A stretch of 59,199 nucleotides of DNA from an uncultured delta proteobacterium (GTDB taxonomy: Bacteria; Myxococcota_A; Polyangia; Polyangiales; Polyangiaceae), in NCBI GenBank assembly GCA_903892415.1, contig CAITIQ010000384.1, forward strand, positions 1 through 59,199. Reading direction: 5' to 3'. Under the pieces are notes generated by a model, which worked only from the letters and a program-made list of their open reading frames with translations, did not search any database and was not told the DNA's origin. Positions within the stretch are counted from its first letter, which is position 1. Each line of letters starts with the position of its first letter. Shown here in pieces: positions 37,598 to 45,786 of this stretch. The position numbers and the translations under genes were made by a program.

Positions 37598-39256
37598 TCA
37601 GTCGTCGCCGAACTTATTCTCGATCCCCGGGCCAGGCTTGGCGGTGGCGGGCGTCACGTTGGGCGTGGACGTCCCAGAGGCTCCGCCCGGGCCAGCGGGC
37701 TTGATCACGCGCACGACACCGGATTTGACCTCCAGCTCGAGCTTGGGCGGTGAGGCACCGCTCTCCGAGATCACGACGATCTCCGAGACCGTTTGCTTGT
37801 TCACAGTGAGCTTCACCTCATGCTCGCTACCGAGCGCACCGCTGATGCGCACGACGCCGCGACGCACCTCGGCGGGCTGACCGTCCACAACCACCACTGC
37901 GTCCTCCGGGAAGATCACCAGGCTGACCGTCTTGTCTTTGGCGATCGGGTTGACGGCGGGCGCGGTGTTGGTTGCAGCGGGGGCCACGGTCGGCTGCGGA
38001 ACCGCCGTTGGGGTCGGCGTGGTGGTGGCACCGGGGAGCGGCACAGGTTCTGCGTTGCTCTCGTCGCCGGCGAACTTGTAAGCCGCGAAGCCACCGCCGA
38101 GGATGCTCACGCCGAGACCGGCCAGGATGTACGGCAGGTTGGACTTCTGCCGCGGCGGCGAGCGTTCCGTGGAGGTAGCAACGCCCTCATTGGTGCGCGA
38201 GTTGAGCTGCGAATTGATCTGCGTTTGGCCGGCCGGCGGTGGGGTCGAGCGTGCGTGGCTGGGCAGCTGACTCGTGCGGTTGACCTCCGGCGAAGGCGTG
38301 ACCGAGATCCGCTGTGCGATATCGGAGCGCTGGATCTCACTCAGGCCAACCAACATCGAGTCAGAGACGTCGAACCCGTTCGGTAGCACCTGCTTGATCG
38401 CGTCGAGCATCTCGGTCGCCGTCTGGTAGCGATCGTTCGGATTGGCGCGCAGGGCCTTGTGCACGATGGTGGCGGCCTCCGGCGAAATCCACGGCCCGAA
38501 CTCTTGCACCGGCGCCGGCGGCTCCGAGCAGATGGCGATGATCAGCTCGCCCAGCGCGTCGATGTGGTGATACGGCGTGCGACCGCAAAGCAACTCGTAG
38601 AGCACCACGCCCAGCGACCAGATGTCTGCGCGGTGATCGATCGTCTTCATGCCGCGCGCTTGCTCGGGCGACATGTAAAGCGGCGAGCCGAGCATCGTGC
38701 CGGTGCGGGTGAGCCCAGCGTCCCCCGTTTCACTCGCGTGCTCCATCTTCACTTTGGCGATGCCGAAGTCGAGCAGCTTGATCACGACTTTGCCGTCGTC
38801 CCCTTTGGCGAGGAACAGGTTGGCGGGCTTGATATCGCGGTGCACGACGCCTGCTGCGTGAGCTTTGGCTAGCCCAACGCAAGCCTGCGCCACGATGCGC
38901 AGCGCGAGCTCTCCGCTGACCACACCGATGCGACGTACGAGCTGCTGTACGTCCTCCCCTTCCATGAACTCCATGGCCATGTACGGCCAGCCGGTGGTGG
39001 CGTCGGTGCCGGTGTCGAGCACTTGGCAGATGTGCTGCGTGGCGATCGCGCCTGCGGCCTTCGCCTCGCGTTGGAAGCGGCCAACGAGGCCTGCGTCTCG
39101 CGTCACGTCGCCCGTCGAGATCACCTTCACGGCGACGCGACGACCGGTGCCCGCGTGCATCGCCTCGTAAACGGCGCCCATCCCGCCGGCTCCGATCACG
39201 CGCGTGACCTCGTAGCGGTTGTCGATGGTTGAGCCTACGAGGTTCTTAGCGTCCAC
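37598..39256 (-). CDS. Transmembrane Ser/Thr protein kinase with PEGA-like extracytoplasmic domain
   Basis: 552 residues from a GTG. A Hanks-type kinase domain occupies about 15-290: glycine loop GAGGMG, catalytic Lys44 (VAVKV), HRD Asp141 in HRDIKPAN, DFG 163-165 and SPLYMSPEQARG. A Ser/Thr/Gln-rich juxtamembrane stretch (about 310-372) leads to one transmembrane helix (374-394). The outer part is a Pro/Thr/Ala linker followed by a domain with FPEDAVVVVDGQPAEVRRG, similar to PEGA folds. Such kinases sense envelope signals and phosphorylate cytoplasmic partners. It is convergent with the PEGA gene. Confidence 0.92.
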   Translation of the reverse strand: MDAKNLVGSTIDNRYEVTRVIGAGGMGAVYEAMHAGTGRRVAVKVISTGDVTRDAGLVGRFQREAKAAGAIATQHICQVLDTGTDATTGWPYMAMEFMEGEDVQQLVRRIGVVSGELALRIVAQACVGLAKAHAAGVVHRDIKPANLFLAKGDDGKVVIKLLDFGIAKVKMEHASETGDAGLTRTGTMLGSPLYMSPEQARGMKTIDHRADIWSLGVVLYELLCGRTPYHHIDALGELIIAICSEPPAPVQEFGPWISPEAATIVHKALRANPNDRYQTATEMLDAIKQVLPNGFDVSDSMLVGLSEIQRSDIAQRISVTPSPEVNRTSQLPSHARSTPPPAGQTQINSQLNSRTNEGVATSTERSPPRQKSNLPYILAGLGVSILGGGFAAYKFAGDESNAEPVPLPGATTTPTPTAVPQPTVAPAATNTAPAVNPIAKDKTVSLVIFPEDAVVVVDGQPAEVRRGVVRISGALGSEHEVKLTVNKQTVSEIVVISESGASPPKLELEVKSGVVRVIKPAGPGGASGTSTPNVTPATAKPGPGIENKFGDD

Positions 39257-39455
39257 TCTGCTCCTAAGGGTTCTCGAGCGGTGAGGACTCGAGGCCTCAA
39301 TTTTTAGCTGAAATTGCTCGGCCGAACAACCTCAGGCCATGGTCTCTCGTGCACAGGCAGCTTTTCCGCCAGTTTGCGCCTTCGCGCACACGGCCGTAGA
39401 CGTAGGTTGACGCAGGCCTAGCCGGCTCCGCGCGAGTGTGGGAAGGACCGACGAC

Positions 39456-40331
39456 ATGCGAGTCCAAGCGAACGGAATCGAGATCGAGGTCGAGCGGCAA
39501 GGGGAGGGCGAGCCTCTCGTTTTGTTGATGGGCATCGGCGCGCAGCTGGTGCTCTGGCCGGAGCCATTTTGTGCACGGCTGGTGGAGCTCGGCTTCTCGG
39601 TCATCCGAATGGACAACCGCGATGTCGGGCTGTCCTCCCATCTGCGCCACCTGCCGATCCCGGATCCGCGCAAGGCGCTATTGCGCGCTGCGCTTGGGCT
39701 GAAGGTGGATGCGCCGTACACGCTCAGCGACATGGCGCGCGACGTGGTCGGCGTGCTCGATGTGCTGGGTGTCGGGAAGGCCCACGTCGTCGGCGCCTCG
39801 ATGGGTGGCATGATCGCGCAGACGGTGGCGATCGAGCACCGCGAGCGCGTGCTCTCGCTCACCTCGGTGATGTCGACGGCGGGCGATCGCCGGCACGTGC
39901 TCGCGACCCAACCCGGCGCGCTCAAGGCGCTGCTCGGTCCGCTCCCGCGCACCCGCGAGCAAGCCGTCCAGCGCATGCTCAACACCTTCCGCGCGATTGG
40001 AAGTCGCACGCACGCCGTGGACGAGAGCGTGCTGCGCGACATGGCCGAGCGCTCCTACGATCGCGGTCAAAACCCCGCTGGCTTCGCTCGGCAAATGGCT
40101 GCGATCTGCGCCGGTGGAAGTCGCAGCAACGCGCTCTCCAAGTTGCAGCTACCGACGCTCGTGATCCACGGTTCGCAAGACCCGCTCATCCCAGTGATCG
40201 CCGGTCGGGCCATGGCGCGCGTCATTCCCAACGCCCGTCTGCTCGAGCTCGGCGACATGGGGCACGACTTGCCACGCCCGCTGTGGGGCACCTTCGCCAA
40301 CGCCATTCGTTCGATCGCCGACGCCGCGTAG
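39456..40331 (+). CDS. Alpha/beta hydrolase
   Basis: 291 residues from ATG 39456, which has GGAAGGA eight bases upstream. The nucleophile elbow is VVGASMGGMIAQ (Ser in G-A-S-M-G). The strand before it (PLVLLMGIGAQLVLWP) supplies the oxyanion hole. The catalytic acid and His fit VIHGSQDPLIP and LGDMGHDLPRP. The layout matches the epoxide hydrolase/esterase-like group with a cap domain at about 140-220. No signal peptide. It is the only plus-strand gene between two kinase loci, so it is probably monocistronic; the stop is four bases from a convergent kinase stop. Confidence 0.87.
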   Translation: MRVQANGIEIEVERQGEGEPLVLLMGIGAQLVLWPEPFCARLVELGFSVIRMDNRDVGLSSHLRHLPIPDPRKALLRAALGLKVDAPYTLSDMARDVVGVLDVLGVGKAHVVGASMGGMIAQTVAIEHRERVLSLTSVMSTAGDRRHVLATQPGALKALLGPLPRTREQAVQRMLNTFRAIGSRTHAVDESVLRDMAERSYDRGQNPAGFARQMAAICAGGSRSNALSKLQLPTLVIHGSQDPLIPVIAGRAMARVIPNARLLELGDMGHDLPRPLWGTFANAIRSIADAA

Positions 40332-40334
40332 GAC

Positions 40335-41201
40335 CTACTCCAACAAGCAGCTCTTGAGCGCAGCCGCGCACTCCTTGGCGGAGGCGAAGCGCGCCTTCGG
40401 CTCGTAGGCAGTGGCCATGGCGAACCACGCGTCGAAGTCGGGCGAGACATCGGCGACGCTGGAGGGCCGGAGCAGATCGCCGGCGGAGGCGAGCTCGAGG
40501 ATGTCGCCCACGTTGTCGCTGGTGAAGGGGAGCTTACCGGTGAGCGCCTCGAAGGCGACGATGCCCATCGCGTAGATGTCGGTGGCGGAGGTAACCAGGT
40601 CCCCGCGGGCTTGCTCCGGGCTCATGTAATAGGGCGTGCCGAGCAAGGTGCCGAGCCGCGTCATGCTGGTTTTTGGCGCGGCTCCCGCGGCTTGGGCGAC
40701 CTTGGCGATGCCGAAGTCGAACACCTTGCCGATCTCCTCGTCGGGCTCGTCCCCACGCACGATGAAGATGTTGGACGGCTTGAGATCGCGATGAATGATG
40801 TTGGCCGAATGGGCTTTGGCCACGGCCTTGGCGATGTGACCAAAGAGGTGAGTCAAGGTTTCGGGGGAGAGGTGATCTTGACGCTCGAGTCGCGCAGCGA
40901 GCGTCTCCCCTTCGAGTAGTTCCATCGTGATGTAGGGGACCATTCCGTGAAGCCCGTGATCGAGGATCTGTACGACGTGAAGGCTGCGCAGTTGGGCCGA
41001 GGCACGCGCTTCGCGCAGAAAGCGCTGAGCGACGTCGCTGCTGGCGTATTGCGGGTCCAAGAGCTTGATCGCGACGGTGGCCTCGAGCAGCGAATCGAAA
41101 GCGCGCCACACCTCCGCCGCGGCGCCCGAGCCGAGGTGCGCGCGCAACTGATAGCGAGATACGATGCTCTGTCCGGGATGCCAGCGCGGTATGTTGATCA
41201 C
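40335..41201 (-). CDS. Soluble Ser/Thr protein kinase (kinase domain only)
   Basis: 288 residues from a GTG. The Hanks-type domain fills nearly the whole chain: glycine loop GSGAAAE, Lys46 (VAIKLL), HRD Asp139 in HRDLKPSN, DFG 162-164 in VFDFGIAK, and GTPYYMSPEQARG. There is no transmembrane helix and no C-terminal sensor, so it is cytoplasmic and may take its cue from another protein. The glycine loop has Ala where the third Gly is common (GSGAAAEV), a mild deviation. It is the last gene of a five-gene minus-strand unit whose first gene is another kinase. Confidence 0.92.
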   Translation of the reverse strand: MINIPRWHPGQSIVSRYQLRAHLGSGAAAEVWRAFDSLLEATVAIKLLDPQYASSDVAQRFLREARASAQLRSLHVVQILDHGLHGMVPYITMELLEGETLAARLERQDHLSPETLTHLFGHIAKAVAKAHSANIIHRDLKPSNIFIVRGDEPDEEIGKVFDFGIAKVAQAAGAAPKTSMTRLGTLLGTPYYMSPEQARGDLVTSATDIYAMGIVAFEALTGKLPFTSDNVGDILELASAGDLLRPSSVADVSPDFDAWFAMATAYEPKARFASAKECAAALKSCLLE

Positions 41202-41259
41202 GATGATCGGTTATCAAAGCGCTGCTTTGGGGTCGCACGCAAGCGCGACGTTACGCTGG

Positions 41260-42441
41260 CTAGAGCACGTCCTCGGCGAGGTGGTAGTCCGGGTCTTTGA
41301 GCGCCTTCTTGACCTCAGAGACAAGCGAGCCGTCAGCGACTAACGAACTTCGATTGAGTTTCGTCGGATCGAACGCGGGGTCATCCAACCAAACGAGGCC
41401 GCGCTCGTCGTAGTAGCTGGTGTCGTACTGGGTTACGGGCTCTCCCTGCTCGTTTGTTAATTGGGACGCGGACGACCGCACCAGGATTAGCCGTTCGTTC
41501 TCGAAGTAGAAGGCCGTGTCGACCAGCGGTGGGAGATAGGGATGTTGGGTCAGCAGCTTGACTAGCATGTCACCGCGGAAGAACGCCACCAGGCGGATCT
41601 CGAAGCCGGACCTGCGATGCGTGAGCGCGGCCTGGCGACCGAGGTCGCCCAGGTTGGCGTCGATCGCACGAGCCTTGTTTGCGATCTCGACGGCCTTCTG
41701 GAATTGCTCCGGTGAACGCGCCGCAGCGAGACCGCGTTGAGGTAGCAGGCTGGGCATGCGAGCGGGGAGCTCTGGCGGTGGCGGTGCGAGCTCGATGCCA
41801 ACCTGAATCAGGTCGCCATCGGAGTTGCTGATCAGCGCGCCGCCACCACGAGCGAACAGCGCTGCGTCCACCTTCAACGAGGGCGTCACTACGCCGAGTA
41901 CACCGCGGCTGGGGGAGCTCACGGTGAAGGCGTAAACCCCGAGCAGCTCTTCGCTCGAGAGCAGCGCAAAACGTTGCGCGGGGCTCTCCGGCGTGAGGCT
42001 CGTGAAGCCGGTTGCTTTGTTGGAGCTCGGTACGCCGCAGCCTGTTTGTCCCGCCGCACCGGAGATGCAAAAGGACCCCATTGGGTCGATCGGTGCTGCA
42101 GGCTTCACTCGCTCGGGCCAGACCTTCCAATAGGCCGCTTTGTCGAGCGCGCAGCGTTTATCCCCGCCCACCGTGCAACCGGTCCCCGGCCACGGGCAGG
42201 CGCTGCAGGGCTCGATGTCAGGCAGCGGTGAATAGTCGGAGCGCTTGCCGAGCCGGTTTGGTCCAGCGCCAGGCTCGGCCGAGGCGCTAGCGTCCGATTC
42301 GGGGGCCGAGGGTGTGCCGGGCGTAGACGCGCTGACGCTGGGGCTCTGCGTATGGGGTCCCAGCTCCGCTGGGACCGGGGCAGCACAGGCTGCGAGTAGC
42401 AAACCGCCAGCGAGTAGGCTGACTCGTTGCTGTTGCTTCAT
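41260..42441 (-). CDS. Uncharacterised lipoprotein in the kinase operon
   Basis: 393 residues. The signal MKQQQRVSLLAGGLLLAAC has a canonical lipobox (Cys19). A Pro/Ser/Ala linker (about 22-60) is followed by a Cys-containing segment (CSACPWPGTGC, FCISGAAGQTGCG). The rest is mixed alpha/beta with an FEIRLVAFFRGDMLVKLLT helix-strand stretch. I do not recognise a family. The start overlaps the LamG gene stop as ATGA, so translation is coupled. It lies 58 bases before the soluble kinase. An envelope partner of the kinase pathway is plausible but unproven. Confidence 0.72.
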   Translation of the reverse strand: MKQQQRVSLLAGGLLLAACAAPVPAELGPHTQSPSVSASTPGTPSAPESDASASAEPGAGPNRLGKRSDYSPLPDIEPCSACPWPGTGCTVGGDKRCALDKAAYWKVWPERVKPAAPIDPMGSFCISGAAGQTGCGVPSSNKATGFTSLTPESPAQRFALLSSEELLGVYAFTVSSPSRGVLGVVTPSLKVDAALFARGGGALISNSDGDLIQVGIELAPPPPELPARMPSLLPQRGLAAARSPEQFQKAVEIANKARAIDANLGDLGRQAALTHRRSGFEIRLVAFFRGDMLVKLLTQHPYLPPLVDTAFYFENERLILVRSSASQLTNEQGEPVTQYDTSYYDERGLVWLDDPAFDPTKLNRSSLVADGSLVSEVKKALKDPDYHLAEDVL

Positions 42442-43448
42442 GGCAAGGAGCCGAGTTGGAAGTGGGCGCTGACTTGCTCGAGTGAGAGCGCTGCTGGGTA
42501 GATGGCGACCTCATCGATGCTGCCGCTGAAGAAGCCGCCGTTGAGTGAAGACTGAGCGCCAAACGCCACTGGGCTGTCAGTGTCGGTCAGGGTCTTGTCC
42601 GTAACGCCTGGTACGCCGCCCAAGAAGCCGTCGACGTAGGTACGCGAACGCTGCCCGTCGAAGGTAGCCACGATGTGATGCCAAACGCCATCCGACGAGG
42701 TGCCATTCTGCGTGCTGACATGGGCGCTGCCGTTGGACCAGCGTTCGAGTCCGGCCTTATTGTCGGGGTAGAGCAAGAGCGAGTTGCCGTCCCGCCCGCC
42801 GGTCATGGTCGTGCCGCGCTTTTCGTACAGAAAGCGCACCAGCGAGCCCCCGTCGGGCTTGTACCAAAGCTCGATCGAGTACGGTGCTGAGCCGGCGAAG
42901 TCGAAGTTGTCCGGCACCAGGATCGCGCCGTCTACGCCATTGAGTTTGACCGCCGAGTCCGGCTCACTGGCCAGCGCGCCTGGTGCACCGCGGCTGACCG
43001 AGAGTGCGTACATCCCGTGGTGATCGCCGATCGAGTCGAAAGCGATGGCGCTGTTTTGCGGCTCATTAAGTCGGTAATGCGCAATCGCCCCGTCTTGTAC
43101 GACGCGCGCGGCGTACACCGAGGGAGCACCGCCGCTGCCGCCTGCACCGCCGCTGCCGCCAGCAGCGCCGCTGCCGCCTGCAGCGCCGCTGCCACCTGCA
43201 CCGCCGCTCGCTCCCATCCCGCCGCTGCCGCCACCACCGAGCGAGCTCGAGCCTCCGCTTGGTGCGCCGCCCACGCTCGCTCCACCTCCACCTGCTGAGC
43301 CGGGTAGCTCGCAACGCTGGGTGCTCGCGTTGCAGACGTAACCGTCCGCGCACGGACAGGGCCGGTCCTCGAGATCGAGTGGAGGTAACACGCAGCTGGT
43401 GAGCGCGGCGAGCAGCGATACCGAGGTGATGGGGCGAAGTGTGGTCAT
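42438..43448 (-). CDS. LamG/concanavalin-like lipoprotein with Gly-rich linker
   Basis: 336 residues. The lipoprotein signal ends at SLLAALTSC (Cys19), and a short Cys-rich segment (CPCADGYVCNASTQRCE) follows. A Gly/Ser/Ala linker at about 50-110 is encoded by a G+C-rich repetitive tract (43119-43301). The LamG-like jelly-roll domain (about 111-336) shows AHYRLNEPQNSAIAFDSIGD, YSIELWYKP, VWHHIVATFDG and GFFSGSIDEVAIYPAAL, all typical of Laminin_G_3 domains that bind carbohydrate or protein ligands. The stop overlaps the next start (ATGA). It lies seven bases after the TPR gene. Confidence 0.88.
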   Translation of the reverse strand: MTTLRPITSVSLLAALTSCVLPPLDLEDRPCPCADGYVCNASTQRCELPGSAGGGGASVGGAPSGGSSSLGGGGSGGMGASGGAGGSGAAGGSGAAGGSGGAGGSGGAPSVYAARVVQDGAIAHYRLNEPQNSAIAFDSIGDHHGMYALSVSRGAPGALASEPDSAVKLNGVDGAILVPDNFDFAGSAPYSIELWYKPDGGSLVRFLYEKRGTTMTGGRDGNSLLLYPDNKAGLERWSNGSAHVSTQNGTSSDGVWHHIVATFDGQRSRTYVDGFLGGVPGVTDKTLTDTDSPVAFGAQSSLNGGFFSGSIDEVAIYPAALSLEQVSAHFQLGSLP

Positions 43449-43455
43449 GCCTGCC

Positions 43456-44259
43456 TCAAAAGGTGGTCTTCAGCCATACGGAGCTCGGGCCGAGCATGAG
43501 CTCGGCCTTGTTGGCGCTGGGGGCGGTATCGTCTTGGCTCACGAGCTCGATGATGCCCCAGGTCACGCCGCCTGCGAGTACGACGCCGCCGATCACGAAC
43601 AGCGCAGTCGAGCCGGTTGCGAAGCTCTCTGCGGAGTCGCGCAATTCAAAGGCTTGCTGCTGCGAAGGAGCGAGCTCGGCCTCGTCATTCTTGCTCAGCG
43701 CGAACGAGCCGAGCACGCCGCCGACGACGAGCCCGCCCGCTCCGACGCTAGCGACGAGCCACGGCCAGGCAGTGAGGTGCGACCTCGGTGGCTCCAGCCT
43801 CGGCTCAGGCTGCGCAGCGTACTTCTTTTGCAGCGCCTCGTCTCGCTCTTTGGCCAAGAGCTCTCGTTCGGCCACCGTGCGTTTGAGGCTCGTGAGCTTT
43901 TGTTCGATCGCCCCGCGGTCCTGAATTTCTTGTTCGCTCGCGAGGTAACGCTCGTAGGCCTCAATGGCGCTCGGGAAGTTGCCAGTGCCCTCGTGGGCGC
44001 GGGCCAGGTTGTAAAGCAGCACAGGCTCCGGCACGAGAGCGAAGGCCTGCTCCAGGAGCTTGACCGAGTCCTCGAAGCGACCCTCGCGGTAGGCCTGTTT
44101 GCCTTGCTCAAAAAGGCGCAAAGCCTGCGCTTGGTTGTCGGTTTTGCTTGGCGGTTGCGCTCGCGGTTTGGCCTGCCCTTGCGGCGCGGCTTGGGCCTGC
44201 GCGAGGTTCGTCGGCAGCGTGCAGAGCGCGAGCCCGAGGGCCAGGGAGAGAGTGCGCAT
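43456..44259 (-). CDS. TPR protein with C-terminal membrane helices
   Basis: 267 residues from ATG 44259, two bases after the upstream kinase stop (a TTG at 44265 would overlap it). The signal peptide MRTLSLALGLALCTLPTNLAQAQ is followed by a Pro/Gln linker and TPR-type helices (ALRLFEQGKQAYREGRFEDS, LLYNLARAHEGTGNFPSA, about 45-120). A coiled segment at about 120-155 (LKRTVAERELLAKERDEALQ) precedes two hydrophobic stretches (WPWLVASVGAGGLVVGGVLG and ALFVIGGVVLAGGVTWGII). Placed between a transmembrane kinase and a LamG lipoprotein, it may pass or scaffold the envelope signal; that is inference. Similar TPR-plus-two-helix proteins are common in Myxococcota. Confidence 0.82.
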   Translation of the reverse strand: MRTLSLALGLALCTLPTNLAQAQAAPQGQAKPRAQPPSKTDNQAQALRLFEQGKQAYREGRFEDSVKLLEQAFALVPEPVLLYNLARAHEGTGNFPSAIEAYERYLASEQEIQDRGAIEQKLTSLKRTVAERELLAKERDEALQKKYAAQPEPRLEPPRSHLTAWPWLVASVGAGGLVVGGVLGSFALSKNDEAELAPSQQQAFELRDSAESFATGSTALFVIGGVVLAGGVTWGIIELVSQDDTAPSANKAELMLGPSSVWLKTTF

Positions 44260-44261
44260 AC

Positions 44262-45713
44262 TCAATCGAAGCGGCCGAAGCCGGAGGTCGGTTTGCTGAC
44301 TGGGGTGGGGGGGGTTACCGCGGGGCGAGGTAGCGGGCGCGCGAGCACCGTGGTGGGCGGCGAGGCGGTGCTCACGCTGCTCGTGGGGCTGGCGACGGAA
44401 GAGCTGGGCACCACCAACTGAACGCTCTTGGCCGGCTGTGGGCTTCCCGGCGCTGTTGCGGGCGGCGCTGGCGCTGATTCGGCAGGAGCGCTGGGTTGGG
44501 CGCCGAGCGGGCCGGGCGCTTCCTCACGGCTCGCGTAGATGCCCACCGCAATCCCGATGCTCATCACCGCAGCAGCGCTCAACGCGAGCGGTAGTTTGCG
44601 CGAAGGTGCAACGGGTCGCAGTGAAAGGACCTGGCCCGGGCTGCCCGTCCCACTCGCTTGCGAGGAGGCCTCGGCGCTGAGCACGACGTCGGTTTCACCT
44701 CCGACGATGCGAGTGAGCGTCCTGCCTTCACGCACACGGGCCAGCATGTCGGCTTTGCGCGCCACGCGGTCGGCGAAGTGAGCGCGCATCACGCTGGCCA
44801 ACTCTTCGTCCGGCAGCTCCGGACTCTCACTTTCGGCGCTCAAACGCTGCAGCGCCGTCACCAGCTCTCTGCGCATCGCCTGTGCGCTCGGGTAACGCTC
44901 CTCGCGCGAACGTGAGAGGGCCTTCATCGCGATGCGCTCGAGCTCCGGATCCACCTCGGCGCAAAGCGCGCTGGGCGGCGGCACAGGCTCGAGACAGACG
45001 GCCTGCATCACCAGCAGATCATTGGCGCGCGCAAACAGCGGTTTGCCGGTGAGCAGCTCATGCAGGATCACGCCCAGCGCGAAGATGTCTGCGCGGCGGT
45101 CAACGTCCTCCGCTTTGACCTGCTCCGGCGCCATGTAGGCGAATTTGCCTTTGACCGTGCCCGTCTGCGTCTTGCTCGTGCGGTCTCCCGATTTGGCGAT
45201 GCCGAAGTCGATCACCTTGGCTTGGCCGCTGTACAGGATGAAGAGGTTGTGTGGAGAGACGTCCCGGTGAACGAGCCCCAGCGAGCGACCAGCGTTGGTC
45301 AGCTCATGCGCCGCGTGCAGGCCCGCGCAAGCCTCGGCCAAGATCTGCGCGACTGCGCGCGGTGGGAGCTTCTCACCAACTTGGCTCAGGCGCTTGCTCA
45401 CCATCGAGAGGCTCTCCCCCTCGAGGTACTCCATGACCAAGAAGATCTCGCCGCGGTCATCCCCGAGCTCATGCACCTGGACGACGTTGGGGTGGCGGAT
45501 GTTGACCACCAGCCGCGCTTCGTCGAGGAACATGTCGCGAAAGGATTGTTCCCGCGCGAGGTGCGGCAAAATGCGCTTGATCACCACCGGCCGCTCGAAG
45601 CCGCTCGGACCGCTTTGGCTGGCCAAGAACAGCTCCGCCATACCGCCCGTGGCGAGCAGCCCGGCTACGTCGTAGCGGCCAATCTTCTGCGGCGTGTTGG
45701 ACGTCGAGTGCAA
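44262..45713 (-). CDS. Transmembrane Ser/Thr protein kinase with Pro/Ser-rich outer tail
   Basis: 483 residues from a TTG. The kinase domain (about 12-290) has the glycine loop ATGGMAE, Lys46 (VVIKRIL), the variant catalytic loop HRDVSPHN (Asp151), DFG 169-171 and GKFAYMAPEQVKAEDVDRRAD. HRDVSPHN is typical of one large myxobacterial kinase subfamily. A single transmembrane helix follows (about 374-393), then an 80-residue Pro/Ser/Ala/Thr tail with no domain, ending SKPTSGFGRFD. It heads a compact operon; the next start is two bases after its stop. Confidence 0.93.
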   Translation of the reverse strand: MHSTSNTPQKIGRYDVAGLLATGGMAELFLASQSGPSGFERPVVIKRILPHLAREQSFRDMFLDEARLVVNIRHPNVVQVHELGDDRGEIFLVMEYLEGESLSMVSKRLSQVGEKLPPRAVAQILAEACAGLHAAHELTNAGRSLGLVHRDVSPHNLFILYSGQAKVIDFGIAKSGDRTSKTQTGTVKGKFAYMAPEQVKAEDVDRRADIFALGVILHELLTGKPLFARANDLLVMQAVCLEPVPPPSALCAEVDPELERIAMKALSRSREERYPSAQAMRRELVTALQRLSAESESPELPDEELASVMRAHFADRVARKADMLARVREGRTLTRIVGGETDVVLSAEASSQASGTGSPGQVLSLRPVAPSRKLPLALSAAAVMSIGIAVGIYASREEAPGPLGAQPSAPAESAPAPPATAPGSPQPAKSVQLVVPSSSVASPTSSVSTASPPTTVLARPLPRPAVTPPTPVSKPTSGFGRFD

Positions 45714-45786
45714 GTACGCCGAGCTTATCCTTTCTCGTTGCGTTGGTGCTCTTCGTCGTCGATCGGCGCGCCTCGTCGCCTCGACC

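Noticed and set aside
43119..43301. GC-rich repetitive tract as an independent repeat element
   Set aside because: It is the Gly/Ser-rich linker of the LamG lipoprotein and stays in frame.
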